21,640 bases of DNA. It comes from Bacillota bacterium (GTDB lineage: Bacteria; Bacillota; Clostridia; Acetivibrionales; Acetivibrionaceae). Below are positions 1 through 8,861 of this stretch, one piece after another. Under the pieces are notes generated by a model. The model ran no database searches and had not been told where the DNA came from. It saw nothing but the letters and a program-made list of their open reading frames with translations. The translations under genes were made by a program, and so were the position numbers. The DNA is taken from NCBI GenBank assembly GCA_023421115.1, contig JAEZUI010000066.1, positions 1 through 21,640 of the forward strand, in the 5' to 3' direction. Position 1 is the stretch's first letter; the number at the start of each line of letters is the position of its first letter.

Positions 1-452
1 TAAATGTAGGTCTGTCAGTATCAAGGGTTGGGGGAGCAGCGCAAATAAAGGCTATGAAGAAAGTGGCTGGTTCAATTAGGATAAACCTTGCTCAATACAG
101 AGAATTGGCTGTATTTGCCCAGTTTGGTTCAGATCTTGACAGGGCAACAAGAGATAAATTACTTCAGGGTGAGCGGCTCGTTGAAACATTAAAACAGTCA
201 CTGCATAAAACTCTGCCTGTTGAAGATCAGGTCATAGTGCTATTCTGTGCTACAAACCGATACCTTATGGATCTGCCTACGAAGAAGGTAAGGGAATTTA
301 ATAAAGCACTTTTAAATTATATTAAAGAAAATTATGCACAAATTCCTGAGGCAATCCGTAATACCGGGAATATGGATGAAGAGGTAGAAAATCTTTTAAA
401 GGCTGCAATAGAAAGCTTTAAAAGTCAATATCGCGCTGAAAATTCTATTTAA
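1..452 (+). CDS. atpA: F1 ATP synthase subunit alpha (C-terminal part only)
   Basis: Partial gene: the reading frame is already open at the window edge (first full codon at base 3) and ends at TAA 450-452. It encodes about the last 150 residues of the alpha subunit, the non-catalytic nucleotide-binding partner of beta in the cytoplasmic F1 head. The fragment opens with the family motif VGLSVSRVGGAAQ, whose Arg is the arginine finger that reaches into the beta catalytic site. It continues with the helical C-terminal domain (GSIRINLAQYRELAVFAQFGSDLD, split here by memory of the family: GSIRINLAQYRELAVF then AQFGSDLD). atpG follows after 14 bases, as in standard atp operons. Nothing is odd apart from truncation by the window. 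Confidence 0.97.
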   Translation, partial: NVGLSVSRVGGAAQIKAMKKVAGSIRINLAQYRELAVFAQFGSDLDRATRDKLLQGERLVETLKQSLHKTLPVEDQVIVLFCATNRYLMDLPTKKVREFNKALLNYIKENYAQIPEAIRNTGNMDEEVENLLKAAIESFKSQYRAENSI

Positions 453-466
453 GCTGGTGATGAAAT

Positions 467-1354
467 ATGGCTCAGATTAGTGAGATTAAAGGAAGAATTA
501 GGAGTATAAAAGACACAAAACAAATTACGAAGGCCATGAAGCTGATTTCTGCGGCAAAGTTAAAGAGGGCAAGGAGACAGCTAGACCATGCGTTGCCTTA
601 TTTTGAAAAGGTTAGATCCACTATGGTAGATATTCTAATGCACAGTGGAGATATTAAGAATAATTTTTTTGATTTGAGAGATGAAAAAAAAGGAAAGAAG
701 AGAGCTTATTTAGTTCTGACAGGAGACAAAGGACTTGCCGGAGGCTATAACCATAACATGATTAAGAAGGTTGAAGAACACCTTGAGGGTGACAGAGACG
801 CACTTTTGTTTGTAGCGGGTAATGTAGGCAAGTATCATTTTTCTAAGAATAAATATAATGTATATATGGAGTTTGAGTACCCCGTGCAGAATCCGACTGT
901 TTACAGGGCAAGGGATATATCAGAACTTATCTTAAAACTCTTTGCAGAAGGTGTTTTTGATGAGTTGTACCTAGCTTTCACATATATGCAATCAACGGTG
1001 TCAATAGAGCCTCAGGTTATTAAACTGCTCCCGCTAGAACTTCATGCACTCAAGGAGCATATGAAAATAACTGAGAATATAGAGGATAAGATTGACAATA
1101 TTATGGTATACGATCCCTCACCCCAAGAGGTGCTCGACATTCTTGTGGGAAAGTATGTAAAAGGGGTTATCTATGGGGCGTTTGTTGAGGCGTTTACCAG
1201 TGAACAGAGTGCAAGAATGACCGCTATGGATAGTGCAACTGCTAATGCTGACGATATGTTAGCAGGACTTAGTCTTAGTTATAACAGGGCGAGGCAGGCA
1301 AAAATAACACAGGAAATATCTGAAATAGTAGGTGGAGCTGAGGCTATGAAGTAA
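467..1354 (+). CDS. atpG: F1 ATP synthase subunit gamma
   Basis: Encodes 295 residues, normal for the gamma subunit, the rotor shaft that turns inside the alpha3beta3 head and couples proton or sodium flow to ATP synthesis. The two conserved ends of the coiled-coil shaft are visible: N-terminal RIRSIKDTKQITKAMKLISA (about residues 10-30) and C-terminal SARMTAMDSATANADDM followed by YNRARQAKITQEI (about residues 247-285). The ATG at 467 follows a short TGGTGA ribosome-binding site inside the 14-base gap after atpA, so translation is likely coupled to atpA. A 69-base gap separates it from atpD, slightly longer than usual but without a terminator. Confidence 0.98.
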   Translation: MAQISEIKGRIRSIKDTKQITKAMKLISAAKLKRARRQLDHALPYFEKVRSTMVDILMHSGDIKNNFFDLRDEKKGKKRAYLVLTGDKGLAGGYNHNMIKKVEEHLEGDRDALLFVAGNVGKYHFSKNKYNVYMEFEYPVQNPTVYRARDISELILKLFAEGVFDELYLAFTYMQSTVSIEPQVIKLLPLELHALKEHMKITENIEDKIDNIMVYDPSPQEVLDILVGKYVKGVIYGAFVEAFTSEQSARMTAMDSATANADDMLAGLSLSYNRARQAKITQEISEIVGGAEAMK

Positions 1355-1423
1355 TTCAAAATTTTATTGCGGAAGCTGTGATATTATTATTTTCAAAAGA
1401 AATCATTTGAACGGAGTGGGAGT

Positions 1424-2818
1424 ATGGCAAAAAATACAGGTAAAATTGTACAGGTTATTGGACCTGTTGTTGATGTTAGATTTGACAGAGGGGAACTGCC
1501 TAAAATTTATAATGCATTGGAGATTGAGTTTGATAATAAAAAAGTTGTGGCAGAAGTTATGCAGTATGTTGGCAACGATACGGTAAGATGTATTTCTATG
1601 TCAGCTTCCGATGGACTTATGAGGGGATTAAATGTTGTAGACACCGGCTCACCCATAAAGGTTCCTGTTGGGAAAGAGGTTCTAGGAAGACTTTTTAATG
1701 TGTTAGGTGAACCAGCCGATAATATGGGAGAAGTAAAAACAAAAAATTATCTTCCGATTCACAGACCAGCTCCTAAGCTTGAAGAGCTTAAACCTTCAAC
1801 GGAAATTCTCGAAACAGGAATAAAAGTAGTTGACCTACTTGCACCCTACGCGAAGGGAGGGAAAATAGGTCTTTTCGGAGGCGCTGGAGTTGGAAAGACG
1901 GTTCTTATTATGGAATTAATCCGAAATATTGCTACTGAGCACGGTGGTTACTCGGTATTCACAGGAGTTGGAGAGCGTACTAGAGAGGGTAACGATTTAT
2001 GGTATGATATGAAGGAGTCGGGGGTTATTGAAAAAACTGCTCTTGTATTCGGTCAGATGAATGAGCCGCCGGGATCAAGAATGAGAGTTGGTCTTTCAGG
2101 GCTAACGATGGCAGAGTATTTCAGGGATGAAATGGGACAGGATGTCCTTTTATTTATTGACAATATATTCAGGTTTATTCAGGCAGGATCGGAAGTTTCA
2201 GCATTACTTGGAAGGGTTCCGTCGGCAGTGGGTTACCAACCTACACTTGCAACGGATGTAGGGGCACTTCAAGAGCGGATAACATCTACGAGAAAGGGTT
2301 CCATTACGTCGGTTCAAGCAGTATATGTTCCGGCAGATGATCTCACAGACCCTGCACCAGCTACTACTTTTGCTCATCTTGATGCAACAACGGTTTTATC
2401 GAGGCAGATTGTTGAACAGGGCATTTACCCGGCTGTTGATCCATTGGATTCTACATCAAGAGTACTTGATGTAAGAATTGTAGGTGAAGAACATTACAGG
2501 GTCGCTAGAAGGGTTCAGGAGACCTTGCAAAGATATAAGGAATTACAGGATATTATAGCGATTTTAGGTCTTGATGAGCTTGCTGATGAAGATAAACTTA
2601 CAGTATTTAGAGCGAGAAAAATTCAGAGATTCCTATCGCAGCCCTTCTTTGTAGCTGAAACTTTTACTGGATACAAAGGTAGATATGTACACATAAAGGA
2701 TACAATCAGAGGTTTTAAGGAAATTATTGACGGAAAAATGGATGAGATACCGGAAGCTGCTTTTTATATGACCGGTACTATAGATGAAGTATATGAAAGA
2801 GCGGAGACTATGAAATAG
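1424..2818 (+). CDS. atpD: F1 ATP synthase subunit beta
   Basis: Encodes the 464-residue catalytic subunit of F1. The Walker A loop GGAGVGKT lies at residues 152-159, the Walker B strand DVLLFIDNIFRF follows near residue 240, and the alpha/beta signature PAVDPLDSTS is near residue 337. The DELSEED loop that contacts gamma reads DELADED here, a mild variant. The start has a purine-rich GGAGTGGGAG directly upstream. The gene is the third of the operon in this window and is followed after 19 bases by atpC. Length and motifs are those of an intact, functional enzyme. Confidence 0.99.
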   Translation: MAKNTGKIVQVIGPVVDVRFDRGELPKIYNALEIEFDNKKVVAEVMQYVGNDTVRCISMSASDGLMRGLNVVDTGSPIKVPVGKEVLGRLFNVLGEPADNMGEVKTKNYLPIHRPAPKLEELKPSTEILETGIKVVDLLAPYAKGGKIGLFGGAGVGKTVLIMELIRNIATEHGGYSVFTGVGERTREGNDLWYDMKESGVIEKTALVFGQMNEPPGSRMRVGLSGLTMAEYFRDEMGQDVLLFIDNIFRFIQAGSEVSALLGRVPSAVGYQPTLATDVGALQERITSTRKGSITSVQAVYVPADDLTDPAPATTFAHLDATTVLSRQIVEQGIYPAVDPLDSTSRVLDVRIVGEEHYRVARRVQETLQRYKELQDIIAILGLDELADEDKLTVFRARKIQRFLSQPFFVAETFTGYKGRYVHIKDTIRGFKEIIDGKMDEIPEAAFYMTGTIDEVYERAETMK

Positions 2819-2837
2819 AGTATTTAGGAGGCTTGTT

Positions 2838-3245
2838 ATGTCCGATACATTCTATATAGAGGTATTAACGCCCGATAGAAAGTTTTTTTGGGGTGATGTT
2901 CAATCATTGGTGCTTAATACTCCTTCAGGAGAAATTGGTATACTAAAGGACCATATGCCTATTGTGACATTAGTTGATATTGGAACTATAAAAATCAAGA
3001 AAAATAATAATTGGATTGAAGCGGTATTAGGTCAGGGTTTTATGGAGGTAACAAAAAATAGTGTCATTATTCTAGTAGATACTGCAGAGTGGCCTGACGA
3101 GATAGATTTAAACAGAGCGAAAGCAGCGAAAGAAAGAGCGCAGGAAAGAATTTTAAGACAGGCAAATCAAACGGAATATGTACAATCTAAAGCAGCATTA
3201 GCTAGAGCTATGGCAAGATTAGCAGCAGGGAAAAGGGGAAAATAA
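2838..3245 (+). CDS. atpC: F1 ATP synthase subunit epsilon
   Basis: Encodes 135 residues, the usual length of bacterial epsilon, which sits at the foot of gamma and can inhibit ATP hydrolysis. The N-terminal beta-sandwich carries the family segment SGEIGILKDHMPIVTLVDIG (about residues 30-49), and the C-terminal half is Ala/Arg/Glu rich and helical (LNRAKAAKERAQERILRQ). The ATG is preceded by GGAGG with 6-base spacing. It is the last atp gene: its stop codon lies in the loop of a terminator hairpin. An antisense open frame over its 3' end is judged a shadow. Confidence 0.97.
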   Translation: MSDTFYIEVLTPDRKFFWGDVQSLVLNTPSGEIGILKDHMPIVTLVDIGTIKIKKNNNWIEAVLGQGFMEVTKNSVIILVDTAEWPDEIDLNRAKAAKERAQERILRQANQTEYVQSKAALARAMARLAAGKRGK

Positions 3246-3259
3246 TGTTTCCCTTTTTT
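3231..3259 (+). terminator. Rho-independent terminator of the atp operon
   Basis: Arms AAAAGGGGAAA (3231-3241) and TTTCCCTTTT (from 3248) pair over 11 base pairs with one G-U, enclosing a six-base loop, and the 3' arm merges into a T run ending at 3259. The atpC stop codon TAA (3243-3245) is inside the loop, so the terminator starts within the last codons of the gene. Confidence 0.8.
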
Positions 3260-3392
3260 AAGGCGAATAAGTATTCTTAGAGCACTTCCTTGAGGTTTAA
3301 GGTAATCCACTTCTTGTTCCTTTTCTCCAAGATATGTTTTTGCACCTCCTGCAATTTTATATTTCTTTAACGCTTCATTATTCAATACAATA

Positions 3393-3494
3393 AGGGATAA
3401 CGAAAAAATAACTTCCTATTCTCATATTGACAGAACATTATCAAATCAAGTTTTTTCGTTATCCCAGAGTTGGAACTTATATTTTAATCGTTCC
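3393..3494 (+). repeat. Dispersed ~101-nt repeat, copy 1, with perfect 15-bp hairpin
   Basis: This block matches 18367-18467 at roughly 90 percent identity by eye, in the same orientation. Shared stretches include CTTCCTATTCTCATATT, AACATTATCAAATCAAGTT, TTTCGTTATCCCAGAG and GGAACTTATATTTTAATCGT. In this copy GGGATAACGAAAAAA (3394-3408) is perfectly complementary to 3451-3465, giving a 15-bp stem around a 42-base loop, followed by a 5-bp GGAAC/GTTCC hairpin (3472-3494). It contains no coding frame and lies 134 bases after the atp terminator. It could be a MITE-like relic or a structured RNA; the sequence does not decide. Confidence 0.8.
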
Positions 3495-3848
3495 TAATTT
3501 AAAAAAAAGTCCTTGTTTGAAGGTCTACAAAAATATTATCTATTTATTTTAAAGTTTTATTACCATACAATTCCAAAGAGTTTTAAGTCTATTCTTTTAG
3601 GCTCTTTCGAGCGAAATGAAAGAGGCTAAAAGGGTGGAACAAAGCTGTCCTAGAGTTTTTATTAATACTGTAAAAATTATAACAGGATATTTAATATTTT
3701 AATCAATTATGCCGATAAATTAATATATTAGGTGATTTTAAAAAAATGATTGATAAATACCACTTCAAAAGGTTTGGTGAGCTTAAAATATTGCATAGGT
3801 TATTTTTGAATGACCTAAGTGCTTCGAATAAAGATTTGGAGGTATTTT
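3495..3848 (+). other. Gene-free AT-rich leader before the FN3-SLH cluster
   Basis: No convincing gene is seen between the repeat and the ATG at 3849. Apart from the hairpin at 3595-3631 there is CATACAAT at 3564-3571, identical to a sporulation sigma-E/K -10 box but without a good -35, and a TTGTTT ... TATTAT pair at 3513-3539 with only 15-base spacing. No promoter is called. A short open frame beginning at ATG 3746 overlaps the giant gene out of frame and is not supported. Confidence 0.4.
3595..3631 (+). other. Hairpin in the leader of the first FN3-SLH gene
   Basis: Two 14-base arms, 3595-3608 and 3618-3631, pair at 13 of 14 positions (one G-G mismatch) around a nine-base loop. The 3' arm runs straight into AGGGTGGAAC (3631-3640), which resembles the first half of the T-box antiterminator sequence, followed by TGTCCT and a T run (3646-3660). 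Position 190-250 bases before the gene start suggests a leader-RNA element. I cannot assign it to a known riboswitch class. Confidence 0.5.
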
Positions 3849-6800
3849 ATGAAATTATTAAAAAGGGTATTCATTATGGTTTTAGTTGCCACATTACTAT
3901 CGACATTTATTCCTTCCTTTCAACAATACGTTTGGGCAGCGTCTATACCTGTTAAGATTAATGTTGTCAGCTATAAAGACGGGAATCTTACTATTAGTTG
4001 GGATAAAGTCAGCGGGGCAAAATCTTATGCAATTAGTTATCATACGCCAAATAATGAAGTACAGACTATAAAAAAGAATTTGCAGGAGAATACATGTGAA
4101 ATTTTCAACCTTCAAGATGACTATATTTATGATTTCAAACTAAATATATACACTGTTGAGGACATAGAGAGTATAGGGGATCTAGATGCTGTAAAGGATG
4201 AAATAGTGGCAGAGGGACTATTGTACTATCTACCAAGAGTTAGCTTTCGTTCCACTATAGAAGAGCAAACCAGGAAGCCTATGGAGGGTGGAGGTTTTGA
4301 AATTGGAGATGAGCCTAAGATTAAGTTGGAATGGGTAATGCCGAAAGTTTGGGTTGCTGATAGTGGAGAATATATTAATGCAAATGAAACAGAGGCACTA
4401 GAGGTTGTAAGAGAAAATTTAAAGACAGTTTATGGGAACGATATTGATATATCAAGATTAAACTTTAAAATAAACATATCTAGTAGCGAGGCCACTCTAA
4501 ATAGCGGAGCTGCTCAATCTGCCATTTTTATTGAGTATAGTGATGATGACTCGAAATATATAGCATATCTGTCAGAAAATAAAGATGTACAGGCTGATGT
4601 GAAAAACGAAAACGGCAAAATGAGTTTGAAATTGATTGGAAGAAAGGATAATTCTGTCCCTTTGCCAGAAGAAGGATATTTGCCTGATGGTGATATAATT
4701 CCGGGGACGGTTTACTATATGAATATTAGACCTTTATACCAGGATAATGATGGAAATATTGAAAGTGTAATAAGTGTTGCAGCGCCGGGTGATTTTAATG
4801 GAAGTATTCTAAAGGGAGAATTTCCATATACATACACGCCAATAAGACTTCAATTGACTAAAGATTCAAGTAACAATATTTACGTAAAAATCTATAGAAT
4901 CAATCAAGGAAGTCTTGATCTTCCGAGACTTTATTATGAAGTGCAATCTAGTAATGATCGGACGATAGAGGGTGATTGGATTGTAAAAAAGACTATAGAT
5001 GACAGCTATTTTGTAAAAGGAGCTGAGAGTGCCCTAACGGTTTTATCTGGTGTGGGAGTTAACAATGAGAACTTTTATAAGATAGTTGTAAAGACTGATA
5101 CCACTAATGACAGAATTGAATCAAGGCCTTTGAACTACACACTTGCGGAAGATACAAGCAAATCACCGGTGCCCGTAGGAATAACAGTAGTTGATAGAAA
5201 GCCTATAACAAGAACAGTTGATGTTGATGGTAAAACTATAGTTCAGAAGTCATCAGATATTACAATATCTTGGGAAAAACCGGCCAATTGGGATGAAATT
5301 AGGGCAAATACTGACGAAGATGAAGATGTTGTATACCACGTGATGTTTAATGTGAGTGAGAATGAGGATGATTCCATGCCTTATCCCGAGTTGAAAGCTG
5401 ACGACACGGTATATGGATATTTTCCGTTGAAATACAGAAGAGGTTTGTATTTTTCATCAAAAGAAGTGAAAGAGAATGGGAATCGTTTAGAGTATACCAT
5501 TAAGGGATTCGAACTTTTTAAAGGATCTTATTATGACAGTTTGGATGTAAACGGCAAGGCTGTAATAAAACAAGAGGTGATTCAAAACAATGAAAAATAC
5601 CCGGATTATTTGCTGCCGAACAAGGTTTATTATATGCAGATGTATACTACAAGTAATTCCACCCGTAATTCAACAGATATAGAAAAAATGTCAGATAGAT
5701 CGTTAACTATAAGTTTTACAACAAGGACAATAAATGAAATTGATGTCCCTCTTCCTAAAAATATGAGAGTAACTGCCAATGATGCAGATGTGAGTATTGG
5801 AGAAACGACAATTGTTTCCAATTATGTTGGCCTTCAGTTTGATAAGGTGGATTTAAACTGGAGCAATTACCTAGCTGATACAACGGTTTCAAAAGCAGTA
5901 TATTATGATTTGTATATGAGTACCCGTACAGATTTGACCTCCTTCATAAGGATTGGAACAACAGAAAACTTGGAGGGGGATATTAAATTTGTTGGTGCAG
6001 AAGACACGGAGAGTACCTCTATAAGATTGATGATTAGAGAGTTTTCGAAAGGCACAATAGCCTATGCCAATTTTGGTTCAAAGCTTAAACCAAATACTAC
6101 CTATTACTTTATTGCAAAGACAAGGTTGAGGGCGGATGGTATGGAGACAGAAAGAGAATCAGCCTATAGTGCTTTTCTTCCTGTTACAACAGTAAAGGGG
6201 GTAATGGGGGAAGCTGATGAAACATTAAAACTTCCGTACGCTCCTGTTGATTTTCAAATTGCTTTAGATGAAGAGGGAAACCAAATTCTTACCAGTACAA
6301 AGGTTACTTTTAAATGGTTAAGGGAAGAAAGTGATGTGGTGTACAATATTATATGCTCATCAAGAAAGATAGCTCCCAATGAAACAGAATATGAAGGTAA
6401 TGGTGATGCTTTATATCAAAGCTTTATTGCAAACTTTGGTGAAATTATCCTTGATCCTTCTCTTGAAGATTTACCTAAAAACTTTGAATATGATCCCATT
6501 TCAAAGGAGTGTAGGTATACTATTGATAAATGGCTGTTTCCAAACAAACTATATTACTTTAGCATAAAGGCAATAAAGAAAATTGACAATACAATATACA
6601 GTCCATGGGTGTCCATACCGGTTACTACTAACCTTATTGAACAACCAGCATATTTAGAAGCAGTGGCGGATGTGCAATTAGGATTCTATTTTGACGATGG
6701 TGATATAGCGACTGAGGCAAAGGATTATAGTGTATATATAAAATCGGAGAAAGATTTAAGATTCAATCTTCTTAAAAATAACAAATATACTATTGCAAAG

Positions 6801-8753
6801 TTTGGTACATTAAGCTATGTAAGGTTGATAAATCTGCAAGCAAATACTTATTACGATGTAAGAGTATATAAAAATGATGACAGTAAATTGGTGTACACAC
6901 AAGACGAGATTTATACCCGGGATTCCTACCATCAGCTTGAGATCAAGTGGAGAGGTCTTCCCCAGTATAGATATGAGGTTGCAATAAAGTCACCTTGGGA
7001 TAATGAGTATATTTTGCTGGATGAATCAAATTTTGAGGAATACACAAATACCCAAGGTAGGATATTGCCTTACTATGGTGAAAAGAACACTAAGACCGAT
7101 GGAACCGATTATGAATACTATTATGCTAGGATTAAGTCTGTCCCTGTAAGGCTAGTAGATGGAACCTATGAGAATCAGCCTTTAAAATCAAATACCAAAT
7201 ACTACATAAAGGTTAGAGCTAAAAAGGTAGATTCGGTGGATCTGGGGATTATATCCTATTCAAAATATCTAGAGCCCATTTTTATTAGGACAGATTTTAG
7301 TCAGGAAGATTACGATAGTGAGGATAAGGAGACAAAAACAGAAGCTTCATTTTGGGATAGAATCAAAAGACTTGAAGAGGCATTATTCTGGAGAATAAAT
7401 ATTAAGAACCAGGATGAAAACAAGTTGCTGTTAAAGGGAGACAGGGTAGTAAATGAAATAGAGAACAGTGGATCCTATATTTTTACTTTAGATATTTCTC
7501 ATTTTGCTAAATTTGCTACCCTTGATCAGATATATATACCTGTTGAGATAATTAAAGCTTTAGAATTACAAAACAAGAGCCTTTTGATCAGGACTAATGG
7601 TGCAGAGTACAGTGTAAGGCCAAATACTTTTGATTTGAGTTTTAGACCGGAGATAAAGGAATTAAAAGAACATAATAATGTTAATGGCATCTACTTGACT
7701 TTAAATATAGGCCGCAGTAAAAAAGGCCAAGTTGCCATTCCTAATGGATTTGAAGCTATGTCTTATATTAATAACTTAGAGATTGATGCTATAGGAACTT
7801 CATTGACTTATACACAATTCAAGGGTCAGATACAAGATCGGATTTATAACAAGGATTCCGGACTTGTTCAAGAGAAGCTTGAAAAAATACTCAATAGAGA
7901 ATTATCCGATTCTAAAGATTTGGACGATCTAATGAATGAGGCTATTAGTGATATTGAAATTGAACTCTCTGAGTTTATTTACTTTAAAATGGAAGGTGGG
8001 AAAGGAATTTCACCTATAACAATAAAAAGCAAAGAAATAAACAGTTTTCACAATCCAATGTTAATTAATCTTAATTATAATGATCATACAGGCTTAAAGT
8101 TGCCCTTTATTAGATATGACGGTAGCAATAAGTGGCAAAAGCTAAATCAAAGTACTGATATATCTTATAACAAGTTGGCATTTAATGTAGTAATGACTGG
8201 AGAATATGCTGTATTTGCACAAGAAGAGCCTGCAATTGATTTGTTGGAAAACTACGTTCATACACCTAACATAAGAATGCTCCTTTCTAAATATGATTTG
8301 AGTGGAGTTTTTGGAGACATGAGATCTTTTCTTCCTGAAGATAGCGTAAAAGTAAAAGAAATAATACTTTTATATGAAAAAATAATAGGTTTAGACCAAG
8401 GTGACAGTGGTCTTACAATTAATCAAAAGGCACAAAGGTATAACCTCGAAAGTCTTATAGCCTTCGGAGGAGTTGTAAGGGATGTGAGCAGACAGGAAAC
8501 TGCTAAAGTAATAATGATGGTGTATTCGGCTAAAACAGGTGTTAATACAATTAGTCTTATCCCTAATAGCAGTAAAAAAGCTAAGGATATGTCCCAGGTA
8601 GATAATGCATATTATAAAGATGTTCTGATTTCTATAGATTTAGGGTTGATAGAGCTTAATGATGAAGGTAGATTTATACCTGATGGAACTATATCTAGGG
8701 CTGAATTGGCAACTTCCTTTGTAAAACTACTTAAGCTTACTGGAGATATTTAG
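3849..8753 (+). CDS. Giant secreted FN3-repeat protein with C-terminal SLH-like domains
   Basis: ATG 3849 is chosen because GGAGG (3838-3842) sits six bases upstream; a GTG 30 bases earlier is in frame but lacks this. The 1634-residue product starts with a signal peptide (MKLLKRVFIMVLVATLLSTF, cleavage probably near VWAA-S at residue 31). About eight FN3-like units follow to residue 1150, each with a B/C-strand Trp (ISWDKV ~47, LEWVMP ~160, ISWEKP ~471, LNWSNY ~667, FKWLRE ~819, IKWRGL ~1028) and a Tyr-corner such as PNTTYYFIAKT (~748) or SNTKYYIKVRA (~1114). Then come an acidic linker with DYDSED, a beta-rich module (~1180-1460) ending in GEYAVFAQ, and degenerate SLH repeats (~1465-1634) with ISRAELATSF in the last. 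The likely role is a cell-wall-attached extracellular stalk or scaffold. No catalytic, cohesin or dockerin motif was found. First gene of a three-gene paralogous cluster. Confidence 0.9.
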   Translation: MKLLKRVFIMVLVATLLSTFIPSFQQYVWAASIPVKINVVSYKDGNLTISWDKVSGAKSYAISYHTPNNEVQTIKKNLQENTCEIFNLQDDYIYDFKLNIYTVEDIESIGDLDAVKDEIVAEGLLYYLPRVSFRSTIEEQTRKPMEGGGFEIGDEPKIKLEWVMPKVWVADSGEYINANETEALEVVRENLKTVYGNDIDISRLNFKINISSSEATLNSGAAQSAIFIEYSDDDSKYIAYLSENKDVQADVKNENGKMSLKLIGRKDNSVPLPEEGYLPDGDIIPGTVYYMNIRPLYQDNDGNIESVISVAAPGDFNGSILKGEFPYTYTPIRLQLTKDSSNNIYVKIYRINQGSLDLPRLYYEVQSSNDRTIEGDWIVKKTIDDSYFVKGAESALTVLSGVGVNNENFYKIVVKTDTTNDRIESRPLNYTLAEDTSKSPVPVGITVVDRKPITRTVDVDGKTIVQKSSDITISWEKPANWDEIRANTDEDEDVVYHVMFNVSENEDDSMPYPELKADDTVYGYFPLKYRRGLYFSSKEVKENGNRLEYTIKGFELFKGSYYDSLDVNGKAVIKQEVIQNNEKYPDYLLPNKVYYMQMYTTSNSTRNSTDIEKMSDRSLTISFTTRTINEIDVPLPKNMRVTANDADVSIGETTIVSNYVGLQFDKVDLNWSNYLADTTVSKAVYYDLYMSTRTDLTSFIRIGTTENLEGDIKFVGAEDTESTSIRLMIREFSKGTIAYANFGSKLKPNTTYYFIAKTRLRADGMETERESAYSAFLPVTTVKGVMGEADETLKLPYAPVDFQIALDEEGNQILTSTKVTFKWLREESDVVYNIICSSRKIAPNETEYEGNGDALYQSFIANFGEIILDPSLEDLPKNFEYDPISKECRYTIDKWLFPNKLYYFSIKAIKKIDNTIYSPWVSIPVTTNLIEQPAYLEAVADVQLGFYFDDGDIATEAKDYSVYIKSEKDLRFNLLKNNKYTIAKFGTLSYVRLINLQANTYYDVRVYKNDDSKLVYTQDEIYTRDSYHQLEIKWRGLPQYRYEVAIKSPWDNEYILLDESNFEEYTNTQGRILPYYGEKNTKTDGTDYEYYYARIKSVPVRLVDGTYENQPLKSNTKYYIKVRAKKVDSVDLGIISYSKYLEPIFIRTDFSQEDYDSEDKETKTEASFWDRIKRLEEALFWRINIKNQDENKLLLKGDRVVNEIENSGSYIFTLDISHFAKFATLDQIYIPVEIIKALELQNKSLLIRTNGAEYSVRPNTFDLSFRPEIKELKEHNNVNGIYLTLNIGRSKKGQVAIPNGFEAMSYINNLEIDAIGTSLTYTQFKGQIQDRIYNKDSGLVQEKLEKILNRELSDSKDLDDLMNEAISDIEIELSEFIYFKMEGGKGISPITIKSKEINSFHNPMLINLNYNDHTGLKLPFIRYDGSNKWQKLNQSTDISYNKLAFNVVMTGEYAVFAQEEPAIDLLENYVHTPNIRMLLSKYDLSGVFGDMRSFLPEDSVKVKEIILLYEKIIGLDQGDSGLTINQKAQRYNLESLIAFGGVVRDVSRQETAKVIMMVYSAKTGVNTISLIPNSSKKAKDMSQVDNAYYKDVLISIDLGLIELNDEGRFIPDGTISRAELATSFVKLLKLTGDI

Positions 8754-8771
8754 CGGGTTGTATTTAAAAGT

Positions 8772-8798
8772 AAAAGTTTGTTACATCAAACCTTTTTT
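8772..8798 (+). terminator. Possible weak terminator between the two giant genes
   Basis: AAAGTTTG (from 8773) and CAAACCTTTTTT (8787-8798) can form a short GTTTG/CAAAC stem with a T tail, but the stem is only five perfect pairs. It may attenuate rather than stop read-through into the next gene, which has no recognisable promoter of its own. Confidence 0.35.
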
Positions 8799-8861
8799 GA
8801 CGTCTTCGTAAGATTACTGTTTCTCGATAAATAGAATTTCTAAAAAATAGGAGAAATTGAT

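Noticed and set aside
3167..3385. Minus-strand 72-codon open frame over the end of atpC and the following gap
   Set aside because: It overlaps the atp terminator and atpC, its ATG has no ribosome-binding site, and I recognise no family. The internal DYLKPQGSALRILIRL looks protein-like, so a remnant cannot be excluded, but it is not supportable.
3595..3660. Cyclic di-GMP-I riboswitch
   Set aside because: GGAACAAAGCTGTCC resembles the GGACGCAAAGC part, but the required GGCAAA receptor half and second stem are missing.
3746..3955. Plus-strand 69-codon open frame overlapping the start of the first giant gene
   Set aside because: It runs out of frame through the signal peptide region of a clear gene. 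AGGTGA ten bases upstream is weak support, so it is not called.
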